From CAWEPK01 sp049521495 (GTDB lineage: Bacteria > Desulfobacterota > Syntrophorhabdia > Syntrophorhabdales > WCHB1-27), in contig JBEKOT010000124.1 in assembly GCA_049521495.1 (NCBI GenBank), positions 1 to 8,150 on the forward strand: DNA of 8,150 nt, written 5' to 3'. Below, in pieces: positions 1 through 6,344 of the stretch; within the stretch, counting starts at the first letter, position 1; each line of letters begins with the position of its first letter. The notes below the pieces were generated by a model. It was not told where the DNA came from and searched no databases. It saw only the letters and a program-made list of their open reading frames with translations. Position numbers and translations under genes: made by a program.

Positions 1-171
1 GGCCTGGCCCTCAGACAGCCTCGGCCTGCGCGGCCCGCGCACCGCTTCTTCCGGCGCAAGGCGGGTACCCGAGAGACTTCCGCGATGCTGCGCTCAGGAC
101 ATGGTTGCGCCTCTCGAATCGACACTTAATTTTGCAAATTGCTTTAGCGCCTGGCCGGTCCGCCTCACCAC
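1..171. other. Non-coding stretch downstream of the operon
   Basis: No convincing gene is seen on either strand. Bases 28-40 form a perfect GC-only inverted repeat (GCGCGG, one base, CCGCGC), and 128-140 hold an AT-rich inverted repeat (AATTT, TGC, AAATT). Neither is followed by a T-run, so I do not call a terminator, although this is where one for the operon would be expected. Confidence 0.5.
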
Positions 172-669
172 CTATTTCTTCCCCCGCAGGGATCTTATGT
201 AATCGACTACAGCCCAGGTGTCGGGCTCCGATATGGTCGTATAGAGCCGGGGATGGCGGGAGTAGCCCAGCCTGATCTTCGCGTAAAGCTCCCCGTCTCC
301 CTGCGATTGCACCTCGGGAGAGGCCAGGTCTGCAGGGAGGGGAGAAAAGCTCTGGCCGACGGTACCCATACCGTTCGCGTTAGGCCCGTGGCATTGAACA
401 CAGAAATACCCGTATGCCTGCCTCCCCCGGTCGATAGGCCCGCTACCGAGGGGGAAAGGGTTTTTGAGGGTTTCCGGCTCGGCCGTCAGGAGCGCCTGAA
501 AGCCATCCTGGACGGGAACCGTCCTTTCGTCCGCCGCCGGCATCTCTTTTTTGTACGTGCGTACGGACTCCTGGTCCCGCATGCGCGCATAGTCGCATCC
601 GTAAGCGATCAGAACGAAAAAAGGCAGCAGGCAAAATCCAACTCGTCTTATCGTACGCTCGGCTCTCAC
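172..669 (-). CDS. Monoheme cytochrome c lipoprotein, ActE-like
   Basis: A 165-residue protein with a signal segment (TIRRVGF, then a hydrophobic run) ending in IAYGC; Cys25 is a probable lipid-anchored residue, though Tyr at -2 makes the lipobox imperfect. The haem domain has NPFP at 70-73, C90-C93-H94 (CVQCHG), NGMGTVGQSFSPLPADL (99-115) and a C-terminal helix WAVVDYIRSLR (152-162). This is the layout of ActE, the monoheme subunit of ACIII and a likely link to the oxidase. Where ActE-type proteins have the distal Met (a 'G..MP' turn), this one has His139 in GYSRHPRLY. Met101 is the other possible ligand. As the last gene of the operon it could be the displaced ActE or an independent electron shuttle between ACIII and cbb3. 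The start is GTG 669, set by the site at 683-677. Confidence 0.85.
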   Translation of the reverse strand: MRAERTIRRVGFCLLPFFVLIAYGCDYARMRDQESVRTYKKEMPAADERTVPVQDGFQALLTAEPETLKNPFPLGSGPIDRGRQAYGYFCVQCHGPNANGMGTVGQSFSPLPADLASPEVQSQGDGELYAKIRLGYSRHPRLYTTISEPDTWAVVDYIRSLRGKK

Positions 670-676
670 CTGTTTT

Positions 677-683
677 CCTCTCC
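677..683 (-). promoter_or_regulatory. Ribosome binding site deciding the GTG start at 669
   Basis: The minus strand reads GGAGAGG here, ending 7 bases before GTG 669. It overlaps the stop codon of the preceding gene by one base. This supports starting the last cytochrome at 669, although the frame stays open upstream through the preceding gene. Confidence 0.6.
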
Positions 684-1120
684 TATTTTGGCCCCTTCTC
701 GGGCATTGGAGTTTCTCGCTCTCCCGATACCCCCGTCCCGACATCTGCCGGCCTCTGATCGACATGCTGCGGCTCGGGTGGACCTGCGTGCTCACTGTAG
801 GGATAGGTGGAGTAGACGGACTCGGCCGGTACATCCGGTACGCTGCCGTAGTCCCAGTCGGGCGGTCCCTTGTCGCCGATGATAAAAAAAGCCAGGAATC
901 CGTATGCCACGAAAAGCAGAGATATGGCGCAAACGACTATCCACCCGTTAAAAACCATTCGTCTTATTTTACGTTCCTCTTCCAGCTCGGCCTCTATTCC
1001 GGTAACGGCCGGCCCCTTTCTGAAGAGCGAAATGAGGGCAAGACCGAGCGCGAGAAGCACGGTCTTGAGCCAACCTCCCTCCGGTCTTTTCTGTCCTTCC
1101 TTCATATCCGATTTTTCCAT
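683..1120 (-). CDS. Unrecognised two-helix membrane protein of the oxidase operon
   Basis: A 145-residue protein I do not recognise. It has a basic N terminus, a first hydrophobic helix (about 17-33), a charged stretch rich in Glu and Arg (42-54), a second helix (57-82), and a long Pro- and Gly-rich tail (84-145) with no cysteine or haem motif. The tail contains PPDWDYGSVPDVPAESVYST (86-105), the only part that looks like a conserved motif. By the positive-inside rule the tail may be outside the cytoplasmic membrane (uncertain). The start is ATG 1120 with GAGG 6 bases upstream; a TTG at 1126 is an alternative. The position between cbb3 genes and a cytochrome c gene, with only 14 bases to each neighbour, argues for an accessory or assembly role in the same complex. 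Confidence 0.72.
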   Translation of the reverse strand: MEKSDMKEGQKRPEGGWLKTVLLALGLALISLFRKGPAVTGIEAELEEERKIRRMVFNGWIVVCAISLLFVAYGFLAFFIIGDKGPPDWDYGSVPDVPAESVYSTYPYSEHAGPPEPQHVDQRPADVGTGVSGERETPMPEKGPK

Positions 1121-1134
1121 CTTCAACCTCGGCG

Positions 1135-1407
1135 TTAGAACGGCCCGGACCGAATACCGATGAAGATCACGTAGAAAATCGCCCAGATAACGAAGCCGAA
1201 AAACAAAAACAGGATAAACGGCGGTGTAGGAAAATTGGTTCCCTTGAGGCCGTCAGGATAGTTGAATTCCTGTCTCGCCTTCTCGTCGGCCCGTTCACTC
1301 GAATACGCGTAGCTTTTGAACGCGAGGTAGACGAGGATCACAAGCGCAAGCCCGAGAAACACCGCAAGGAGCCAATGCTGGTAGTCCTGAAGGAAAAAGA
1401 AACGCAT
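1135..1407 (-). CDS. CcoP N-terminal-domain-like small membrane subunit without haem
   Basis: A 90-residue protein with two membrane helices (about 12-30 and 63-85) joined by a charged loop containing FNYPDGLKGTNFPTPPF (48-64). The loop and second helix resemble the N-terminal membrane anchor of CcoP/FixP, where a similar segment precedes the helix, but no CXXCH follows and the protein ends right after helix 2. It is probably a structural subunit of the cbb3 oxidase, the anchor part of CcoP without its diheme domain. The start is ATG 1407, with a GGGGG run just upstream. A CcoQ-like subunit is the other possibility. The gene lies between the CcoS-like gene and the unknown two-helix gene. Confidence 0.65.
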   Translation of the reverse strand: MRFFFLQDYQHWLLAVFLGLALVILVYLAFKSYAYSSERADEKARQEFNYPDGLKGTNFPTPPFILFLFFGFVIWAIFYVIFIGIRSGPF

Positions 1408-1408
1408 C

Positions 1409-1666
1409 CTACCCCCGTATCATCTCAAGACTGCAATACCCAGGGTTACCGCAAGGGCAACGCCGGCGGCTAAGGGCGTATACCTCGGGAGCGACACCCG
1501 GTCGCTCCCGGTACTGCGGCCGCGCCGTTTCGCCCCGCAGCGGAAGGTACCTGGCCCGCTCCTGGTCCGCGAACTGGCCGCTCCTGTAGCCCCAGAAGAG
1601 AAGCACGACGCTTGCGACGAGACCGGCGGCCATCAGGGAAAACCATGGAAGAAGACCCCACAGCAC
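1409..1666 (-). CDS. ccoS: CcoS-like small membrane protein, apparent frameshift near its 3' end
   Basis: As written, an 85-residue protein starting at GTG 1666, overlapping the ccoO stop by one base. Residues 8-26 are a membrane helix followed by FWGYRSGQFADQERARYLPL (24-43). This resembles CcoS, the small cbb3 maturation protein linked to haem and copper insertion in CcoN, whose tail has the RSGQFxDxE pattern. The last 20 or so residues as written (RRRCPCGNPGYC...) look non-coding. The neighbouring frame gives a hydrophobic segment (PLAAGVALAVTLGIAVL) ending at TGA 1422-1420. Dropping one base somewhere between about 1470 and 1540 would join the two into an 81-residue protein with a second helix. 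The four-G run (CCCC on the plus strand) at 1533-1536 is one candidate place. The CcoS assignment is by motif and context; a structural oxidase subunit is possible. Confidence 0.68.
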   Translation of the reverse strand: MLWGLLPWFSLMAAGLVASVVLLFWGYRSGQFADQERARYLPLRGETARPQYRERPGVAPEVYALSRRRCPCGNPGYCSLEMIRG

Positions 1667-2613
1667 TATTTCACCCCCTGCGAGACCTCGTATGACGCGG
1701 GTATGCCCTTGGGCGGCTTGCCTGCGTCCGATTCACCGATAAAGCTCACGGCAACGTAGTCGCCGACGTTCCAGATCTTCTCGGACTCGAGGTCCTTCTT
1801 GAAGTACATCATCGCCGTACCTGTGATTCCGTTCATGATCTGGTAGTAAAGTATGCCTCCCGTTATGCCCCTGCCTTTGAGGATGGTGAAGTTGAGGGGC
1901 GGAGGATAGAGGAAACGCTCGGCGGGCCCCATGCCATCCCCGATTGGGCCGTGGCACCCTATGCAGAAGCTCTCGTATATGCGCTTTCCCTGCGCGAGGC
2001 TCGAGTCCGTGGTAGGATAGGGGTTCGGCAGGGTTTTCCATCCGTCGGGCACCCATGAATGGAGCCAGTCGACGTTCTTGTCCGGCCCTGGCCGGTAGGC
2101 CGCGGTCGCCTGCTTCTTCCAGTACTGCTGGCGGCTGACCCTGAGGTCCGCCATCTTGAAGCCAAGGGACTGCTTGTAAGCGATAAGGGCTTTTATCTTC
2201 TCGAAACCGAGGAACTCGAAGGCGGGCATGATCGACTCGGGACTCGTGAATCGGGGGTTCGTGAAATGGGCGAGATGCCAGTCATCGGGTCTTTCCCCTC
2301 CCTCCTGAGAGAGGTCGGGGCCGGTCCTTTCAGAGCCGAGGAGATGGGGCTGGTCGGCCACATAGTCCCCCGCCCTGGCTATGCGCTCCGCGCCGTGCCC
2401 CCAGTCGATGTAGCGGACAAACTGGGTATGGCAGAAGGTGCAGCCGTTCGCGATATAGATCTTGCGCCCTTCTTGTTCCAGAGCGGTCCTTGGCCGGAAT
2501 ATCGGGCTGGGCCTCTCGGTTATGGTTGTCCAGGGGAGGATGACCGAGATGAGGAGGACGGCGCCGAACACGATGAGTCCGCCTATGATAATGAGCCCCA
2601 CCGACATTCTCAT
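1666..2613 (-). CDS. ccoO: CcoO fused to a second c-type haem domain (diheme cbb3 oxidase subunit II)
   Basis: A 315-residue protein. Residues 5-27 form a membrane anchor. Residues 37-152 are CcoO (FixO): TALEQEGRKIYIANGC, haem site C58-C61-H62 followed by HTQFVR, then GSERTGPDL (93-101), WH (112-113) and distal ligand M129 in ESIMPAF. After a linker a second cytochrome c domain begins near residue 195, with C217-C220-H221 (CIGCHG), GDGMGPAE, and M268/M269 (GTAMMYF) as likely distal Met. Normal CcoO is about 200 residues with one haem, so the second domain is an addition, probably taking the place of a CcoP haem. The role is electron transfer from the donor cytochromes to CcoN on the periplasmic side. 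The start is ATG 2613 (overlapping the ccoN stop; GAGG 4 bases upstream) or ATG 2607. The same frame stays open upstream inside ccoN, but that part is not coding. Confidence 0.92.
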   Translation of the reverse strand: MRMSVGLIIIGGLIVFGAVLLISVILPWTTITERPSPIFRPRTALEQEGRKIYIANGCTFCHTQFVRYIDWGHGAERIARAGDYVADQPHLLGSERTGPDLSQEGGERPDDWHLAHFTNPRFTSPESIMPAFEFLGFEKIKALIAYKQSLGFKMADLRVSRQQYWKKQATAAYRPGPDKNVDWLHSWVPDGWKTLPNPYPTTDSSLAQGKRIYESFCIGCHGPIGDGMGPAERFLYPPPLNFTILKGRGITGGILYYQIMNGITGTAMMYFKKDLESEKIWNVGDYVAVSFIGESDAGKPPKGIPASYEVSQGVK

Positions 2614-4022
2614 AATTCCTCTTCCCCTCCTGCCGAACGTCCTCCCCGCAGGCACATCCAAATGTTGTAAAGGCCGATGAAAGCCCCGATCAAAATGAGC
2701 ATTGCGAACATAAGCCTGAAGATGAAATAGGGGTGCAGCTCGGGAAGCATCCGGTAGACCGTTTCGCCGTTCAGCCAGCCGTTCCCTTGGATAAGGCCGA
2801 CTGCCGTGAGAGAAAGCCAGAAGCCGCCGAGTCCTATTAGGACCAGCCAGTACTGAATGTCTGCCAGCTTCGTGCTGTAAAGGGGCCTTCCGGTCAGACG
2901 GGGGATGAGGAAATACATCGCTCCAATGCCTATGAACCCCGAGAATCCGAGCACCGCAATGTGCGAGTGGCCTACCACCCAGTTCGTAAGGTGTGTGACC
3001 CGCTGAATGGTCGGGAGGGACTGGAAGGGTCCCTGCAGACAGACGATCAGGTACCAGACGAGGCCGGCAAAAACCCACTTCCCCCCCACATTCGCGTGGA
3101 GTGCACTCAAGCGGCCCCTCATTGTCAGCCACAGATTGACGAGAACGGCCAGCACGGGCAGGAGCATGCCCACCGACCCGGTGACCGATACCACCTTAAG
3201 CCACGTGGGAATGGGCGTCTGGAGCAGGTGGTGCCCGCCGATGTGGGGGTAGAATATGAGGATGGACCAGAAGCCGACGAGCGAGACCGTATGGCTGAAG
3301 AGGGGCGCTCCGCTCACGATGGGGATAATGTAATAGGAGGCCGCGACGGCCAGGGGGGTGAGGAAGAGACCTACTATGCCGTGACCGTAAAACCAGGCGA
3401 GGACGCCGTCCGCCATGCCGGTGATAGCGCCCGTATCCGGATGCCATACCGCATTGCCGAAAAAGTAGATCCACCAGATAAAAATGAGGGTGGCGAGGGC
3501 ATACCAGACCGAGACATAGAGTATTTTTTCCTGTCTCGCACGGACGGTCATGAACAGGTTGTAGAAGGTGGCGCCGTAGGCAAGGAGCACCAGGATGTCG
3601 ACCGGCCATATATACTCGGCGTATTCCCTGCTCTGGCTGTAGCCCAGGAGAAGGGTCACGCTCCCCGATATAACGGCGAGGTTCCACATCCACATGGTAA
3701 GCCGGCCCAGAAAGGGGCTGTAGAGGGGGGCGCGGACGAGGCGCGGCACATAGTAGTACATGGCACCCATGAGGGCGGAGCCGACGAACCCGAAAATCAT
3801 GCCGTTCGTGTGGACGGGTCTCACGCGGCTGAAGACGAGCCATGGTATGTTCTTGTATAGAAAGAGGTCGGGCGCTATCATCCAGGAGGCGAGGATAAAG
3901 CCGCCGAGGGCAAAGACGACAAACCAGGCGGCCGAAGAGAGAAAGAAGCCGGCGACTGTTCTGTATGCCGGCCCGGAATATGCCACTTCATTACCCGTTA
4001 ACCCGTTCCCTACCGTTTTCAT
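2610..4022 (-). CDS. ccoN: cbb3-type cytochrome c oxidase catalytic subunit I (CcoN)
   Basis: A 470-residue, roughly 12-helix haem-copper oxidase subunit I that reduces O2 to water at the haem b3-CuB site. Ligands are visible: H71 (RPVHTNG) and H354 for low-spin haem b, H352 (GHSH) for haem b3, H214 (YGHG), H264 and H265 (GGHHL) for CuB, and Y258, six residues before H264, as the cross-linked tyrosine typical of C-family oxidases. Spacing of these residues from H214 onward matches Pseudomonas stutzeri CcoN with a constant offset of 7 as I recall that sequence. The conserved Glu of the FEGP motif is Gln330 here (CLQGP). NorB is excluded by the presence of the CuB His set and the tyrosine. I start at ATG 4022; a TTG at 4043 is in frame but would extend into the ActA haem site. 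The gene overlaps both neighbours by 4 bases. Confidence 0.96.
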   Translation of the reverse strand: MKTVGNGLTGNEVAYSGPAYRTVAGFFLSSAAWFVVFALGGFILASWMIAPDLFLYKNIPWLVFSRVRPVHTNGMIFGFVGSALMGAMYYYVPRLVRAPLYSPFLGRLTMWMWNLAVISGSVTLLLGYSQSREYAEYIWPVDILVLLAYGATFYNLFMTVRARQEKILYVSVWYALATLIFIWWIYFFGNAVWHPDTGAITGMADGVLAWFYGHGIVGLFLTPLAVAASYYIIPIVSGAPLFSHTVSLVGFWSILIFYPHIGGHHLLQTPIPTWLKVVSVTGSVGMLLPVLAVLVNLWLTMRGRLSALHANVGGKWVFAGLVWYLIVCLQGPFQSLPTIQRVTHLTNWVVGHSHIAVLGFSGFIGIGAMYFLIPRLTGRPLYSTKLADIQYWLVLIGLGGFWLSLTAVGLIQGNGWLNGETVYRMLPELHPYFIFRLMFAMLILIGAFIGLYNIWMCLRGGRSAGGEEEL

Positions 4023-4564
4023 CGGTGGCACCCCAGCCAGCAATCGGTTTGGGCGTTCATCTTCTTATGGCAGGTGATGCAGAACCCCATCTCGAACTCC
4101 ACCCCGGGAAGCCTGTCCATACTTCTAACGTCCCCATGACAGTGGGAACAGTCCAGTCGCGCCCAGGACACGTGGGGACGATGCTGAAAGAAGACGAACT
4201 CCGGGACCCAGAAGACGCGTTTCCACGGCACGGGTTTCCCCGAATCGTAAAAACGCTTTTCCTTCTTTATCTCGGGATGCATTGGTATCACGTAATCGTG
4301 GCAGAAGAAACACTTCTCAACGGCCGGTAAACCAGCGTTCTGTGAGCGTTCCACATAGGGGTGACAGAAGTGGCAATCGATCTGTTTTACGCCGGCATGG
4401 ACGCGGTGGCTGAAAGGGATCGGCTGCTCCGGCCCCACCCTCATAGCCGGGACGGCGCCGTAGAAAAAGAAGAGGAACGCGAAGAGAAGGCCTCCCAGAC
4501 CTATCCACAGGTACCCCCCCTTCATCGCAGGTCTGCCGGCTGTCTTTTCGTCTGTGTCGGTCAT
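4019..4564 (-). CDS. actA: ActA-like membrane-anchored pentaheme cytochrome c
   Basis: A 181-residue protein with one N-terminal membrane helix (about 17-40) and a periplasmic multihaem domain. Haem sites are C64-C67-H68, C85-C88-H89, C139-C142-H143, C162-C165-H166 and a fifth, C175-C179-H180, with three residues between the cysteines (CWLGCH). Further His residues (H53, H56, H96, H128, H131) can supply distal ligands, pointing to bis-His haems. Blocks such as PIPFSHRVHAG (48-58) and DCHFCHPYVERS (63-74) match the pentaheme subunit ActA of ACIII, which passes electrons to the next carrier. It follows actF after a 51-base gap, whereas actA usually leads the operon, so this is either the moved actA or a second copy. 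No good ribosome site precedes ATG 4564, and no other start codon exists between it and the upstream in-frame stop. Its stop overlaps the ccoN start in ATGA, tying ACIII to the oxidase. Confidence 0.82.
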   Translation of the reverse strand: MTDTDEKTAGRPAMKGGYLWIGLGGLLFAFLFFFYGAVPAMRVGPEQPIPFSHRVHAGVKQIDCHFCHPYVERSQNAGLPAVEKCFFCHDYVIPMHPEIKKEKRFYDSGKPVPWKRVFWVPEFVFFQHRPHVSWARLDCSHCHGDVRSMDRLPGVEFEMGFCITCHKKMNAQTDCWLGCHR

Positions 4565-4615
4565 ATCATCAACCCAACCACGATCCGCCCATTCCCTGAC
4601 TGACTCTTTCGTTTC

Positions 4616-5845
4616 TCAAGGTTTCAGGCTCCCTTCGCCCTCTTTGAGGAATTTATGGAACAGAGGGTCCGACACGGGGAGGACAGGTACGCGAAACAGG
4701 AACACCGTCACGCAAAGCCACACCAGCCCGAAAAAGCCCGCGGAGACAAGGACCTCCAGAACTCCGAAAGGAATCCCCGGCCGGCCTTCCCAAAGCGACG
4801 GCACGACAAGGAGAAATCTCTCCATCCATAGGCCGACCAATATTACGAGGGTCAGCACGATCATCGGAACGCGCTTTATCTTGATCTTTCTGCTGAGCAA
4901 GGTTAAGAACGGGATGACGAACACCATGAAGAGGACAGCCCAGGCCCACCCCTTCCATGGGTCGAGCTTCGTCCGGAGGATGACGAATTTTGTCTCGTCC
5001 GGCAGGTTTCCGTACCAGATTACAAGCAATTGCGCGTAGAACAGATAGCCGGTGAAGATGGCGAAACCAAAAGTCATCTTGCCCATGTCGTGCAACTGGC
5101 GCGGAAAAAGATATTTGTCCAGGCCGATGCGGTTTTTCGCCAGCAGCACGAACAGGTAGATGGCTACTACGGCGGAGTAAAAAGCCGCAATGAAGTAGTA
5201 GCCGGGGAAGAGGGTGCTGTACCATTCGCTGCTCAGGCTCATTATGAGGTCGATAGCGAGAAGGGAGAGGATAAAGGCGTACGCCGCCGGCAGGACGGGA
5301 GAAAAACGCCACTGGGAGCGAAAAAGGCCCGACCAGGGATATTCCGTCCTTATCTCCGGCCTGCCGTTCTTCAACCACTCCCTGTCGGCCTTCACAGAGT
5401 AGTAAACGAGCAAAAGAGAGAGAACGGTAAGGGCGAGGAGGCAGACACCTTCCCTGGCGAACATGAACGGCGCATTCAGGAAGGCCTGTTTTTCGGGGAC
5501 GGGTTTTGTTATCCATGGGAAAATTATCTCTTTCCCAGCCAGAAAAGCCCAGAACAGGAGAAAGGAAACGGGGAGGTAAGCGCCGAAGGCCTCCGCCAGG
5601 CGCTTTATCGGCCTGCCCCATACTGCCTTGGAAAGATTGAGGACCGCAGAAAAGAGGACGGCACCGAAAGCGAGGCCCGCCCAGAAAACGTAGTTCACGG
5701 TGAAGACCTGCCAGGCCCTGAGCGCATTCCTGCCCATGGCGCCATACAGAAAGGCGGCGGCGCCCATGAGTGTGAGGACTGCGGAAATCACTAGCCAGCT
5801 CACGGGCATCCCCGGATAGATGTCTCTGTCATCAGGCGGCGCCAA
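4616..5845 (-). CDS. actF: ActF, second NrfD-like membrane subunit of Alternative Complex III
   Basis: A 409-residue polytopic membrane protein with about ten hydrophobic segments. Hallmarks of ActF are MSLSSEWYSTLFPGYYF, then HDMGKMTFGFAIFTGYLFYA followed by a QLLVIWYGNLPDET segment, and later GLWMERFLLVVPS. In solved ACIII structures ActF forms a helix bundle related to ActC and may contribute to proton movement; it has no metal cofactor. I place the start at TTG 5845, because a GAGGAGG ribosome site at 5858-5852 lies 6 bases upstream. An ATG at 5809 (residue 13) is the alternative but has only a weak site. The gene overlaps the end of actD by 14 bases. The monoheme actE gene normally found between actD and actF is missing here. 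Confidence 0.95.
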   Translation of the reverse strand: MAPPDDRDIYPGMPVSWLVISAVLTLMGAAAFLYGAMGRNALRAWQVFTVNYVFWAGLAFGAVLFSAVLNLSKAVWGRPIKRLAEAFGAYLPVSFLLFWAFLAGKEIIFPWITKPVPEKQAFLNAPFMFAREGVCLLALTVLSLLLVYYSVKADREWLKNGRPEIRTEYPWSGLFRSQWRFSPVLPAAYAFILSLLAIDLIMSLSSEWYSTLFPGYYFIAAFYSAVVAIYLFVLLAKNRIGLDKYLFPRQLHDMGKMTFGFAIFTGYLFYAQLLVIWYGNLPDETKFVILRTKLDPWKGWAWAVLFMVFVIPFLTLLSRKIKIKRVPMIVLTLVILVGLWMERFLLVVPSLWEGRPGIPFGVLEVLVSAGFFGLVWLCVTVFLFRVPVLPVSDPLFHKFLKEGEGSLKP

Positions 5846-6344
5846 TACGCACCTCCTCGGCGCCCTCTTCTTTCAGAAGTCTTTCCACTTCCGCCGTCCT
5901 GTCGGAAGCCACACTCACGAGAACGCCGAATTTGCTGCCTGAGAAAGCAGTCTCGTAGCCGGCATCGGTACCCGGCTGGGGCAGTCCGGATTTGAACACC
6001 CAGGAGACGAAGGCGAAAAGGGAAGCGAAGAGGATCGTCCCCTCGAAGGCCACCACGACCCATGGTATCCAGGGCAGGATCGGTTTTCCCCATACGATCA
6101 GCTTGAAGCGGAGGTGCGCGTAGCAGGCGAGACCGACAAGCCCCGTGCCGCCTATAATGCCGCCCAGAAGCGTAAACGCGCGGGTCACGCTCGGCTTAGG
6201 CGTCACGATGTCCTGCATCTCCGGAAGGCGGACCGGCGAGAAGACCCGCGCTATGGAATACCCGCGATCCTTCAATGTCCTGAGACAGGAAAGGAACTGG
6301 TCGACGTAGGGGAAAAGGGCGAGCACGAGCTCGTCACTCTTCAC
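5832..6344 (-). CDS. actD: ActD, DUF3341-family membrane subunit of Alternative Complex III
   Basis: A 170-residue protein with a soluble N-terminal part, two transmembrane helices (about residues 55-76 and 94-117) and a soluble C-terminal tail ending in a GAEEVRI segment. This is the DUF3341 layout of ActD. The family signature around the second helix is present as GKPILPWIPWVVVAFEGTIL (86-105). ActD is a structural subunit flanking the ActC/ActF membrane core and carries no cofactor. The start is GTG at 6344, chosen because a strong AGGAGGG at 6358-6352 lies 7 bases upstream; it overlaps the end of actC by 11 bases. The protein is at the short end for the family. The N-terminal block GYSIARVFSPVRLPEM (28-43) matches the usual 'Gy..i...sP...' stretch of this family. 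Confidence 0.93.
   Translation of the reverse strand: MKSDELVLALFPYVDQFLSCLRTLKDRGYSIARVFSPVRLPEMQDIVTPKPSVTRAFTLLGGIIGGTGLVGLACYAHLRFKLIVWGKPILPWIPWVVVAFEGTILFASLFAFVSWVFKSGLPQPGTDAGYETAFSGSKFGVLVSVASDRTAEVERLLKEEGAEEVRIGAA
5852..5858 (-). promoter_or_regulatory. Ribosome binding site deciding the TTG start of actF
   Basis: On the minus strand this reads GAGGAGG and sits 6 bases before a TTG codon at 5845. It lies inside the end of actD. The nearest in-frame ATG (5809) has no comparable site, so the TTG is the better start. Confidence 0.65.

Noticed and set aside
28..40. GC inverted repeat as a transcription terminator
   Set aside because: The perfect repeat leaves a one-base loop and there is no T-run on either side, so it is not a convincing intrinsic terminator.
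98..121. tRNA 3' end-like sequence on the minus strand (TTCGA followed by CAACCA)
   Set aside because: The T-arm does not pair and no acceptor or anticodon stem can be drawn upstream.
670..834. Upstream extension of the last cytochrome's frame into the preceding gene
   Set aside because: The extension lacks a signal peptide at its start and would overlap the preceding gene by about 150 bases; GTG 669 has a good ribosome site and puts the lipoprotein signal at the N terminus.
2614..3132. N-terminal extension of the ccoO reading frame by 173 residues
   Set aside because: It lies wholly inside ccoN in another frame, reads as low-complexity Arg/Pro/His-rich shadow sequence, and the true start with a ribosome site and ATGA overlap is at 2613.
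2961..3860. Long open frame on the plus strand opposite ccoN (299 codons)
   Set aside because: Antisense shadow of ccoN, with the same charged composition and no membrane segments or motifs.
4653..5621. Minus-strand open frame of 322 codons overlapping actF in another frame
   Set aside because: Arg/Pro/His-rich out-of-frame reading of actF; the actF frame has clear family motifs.
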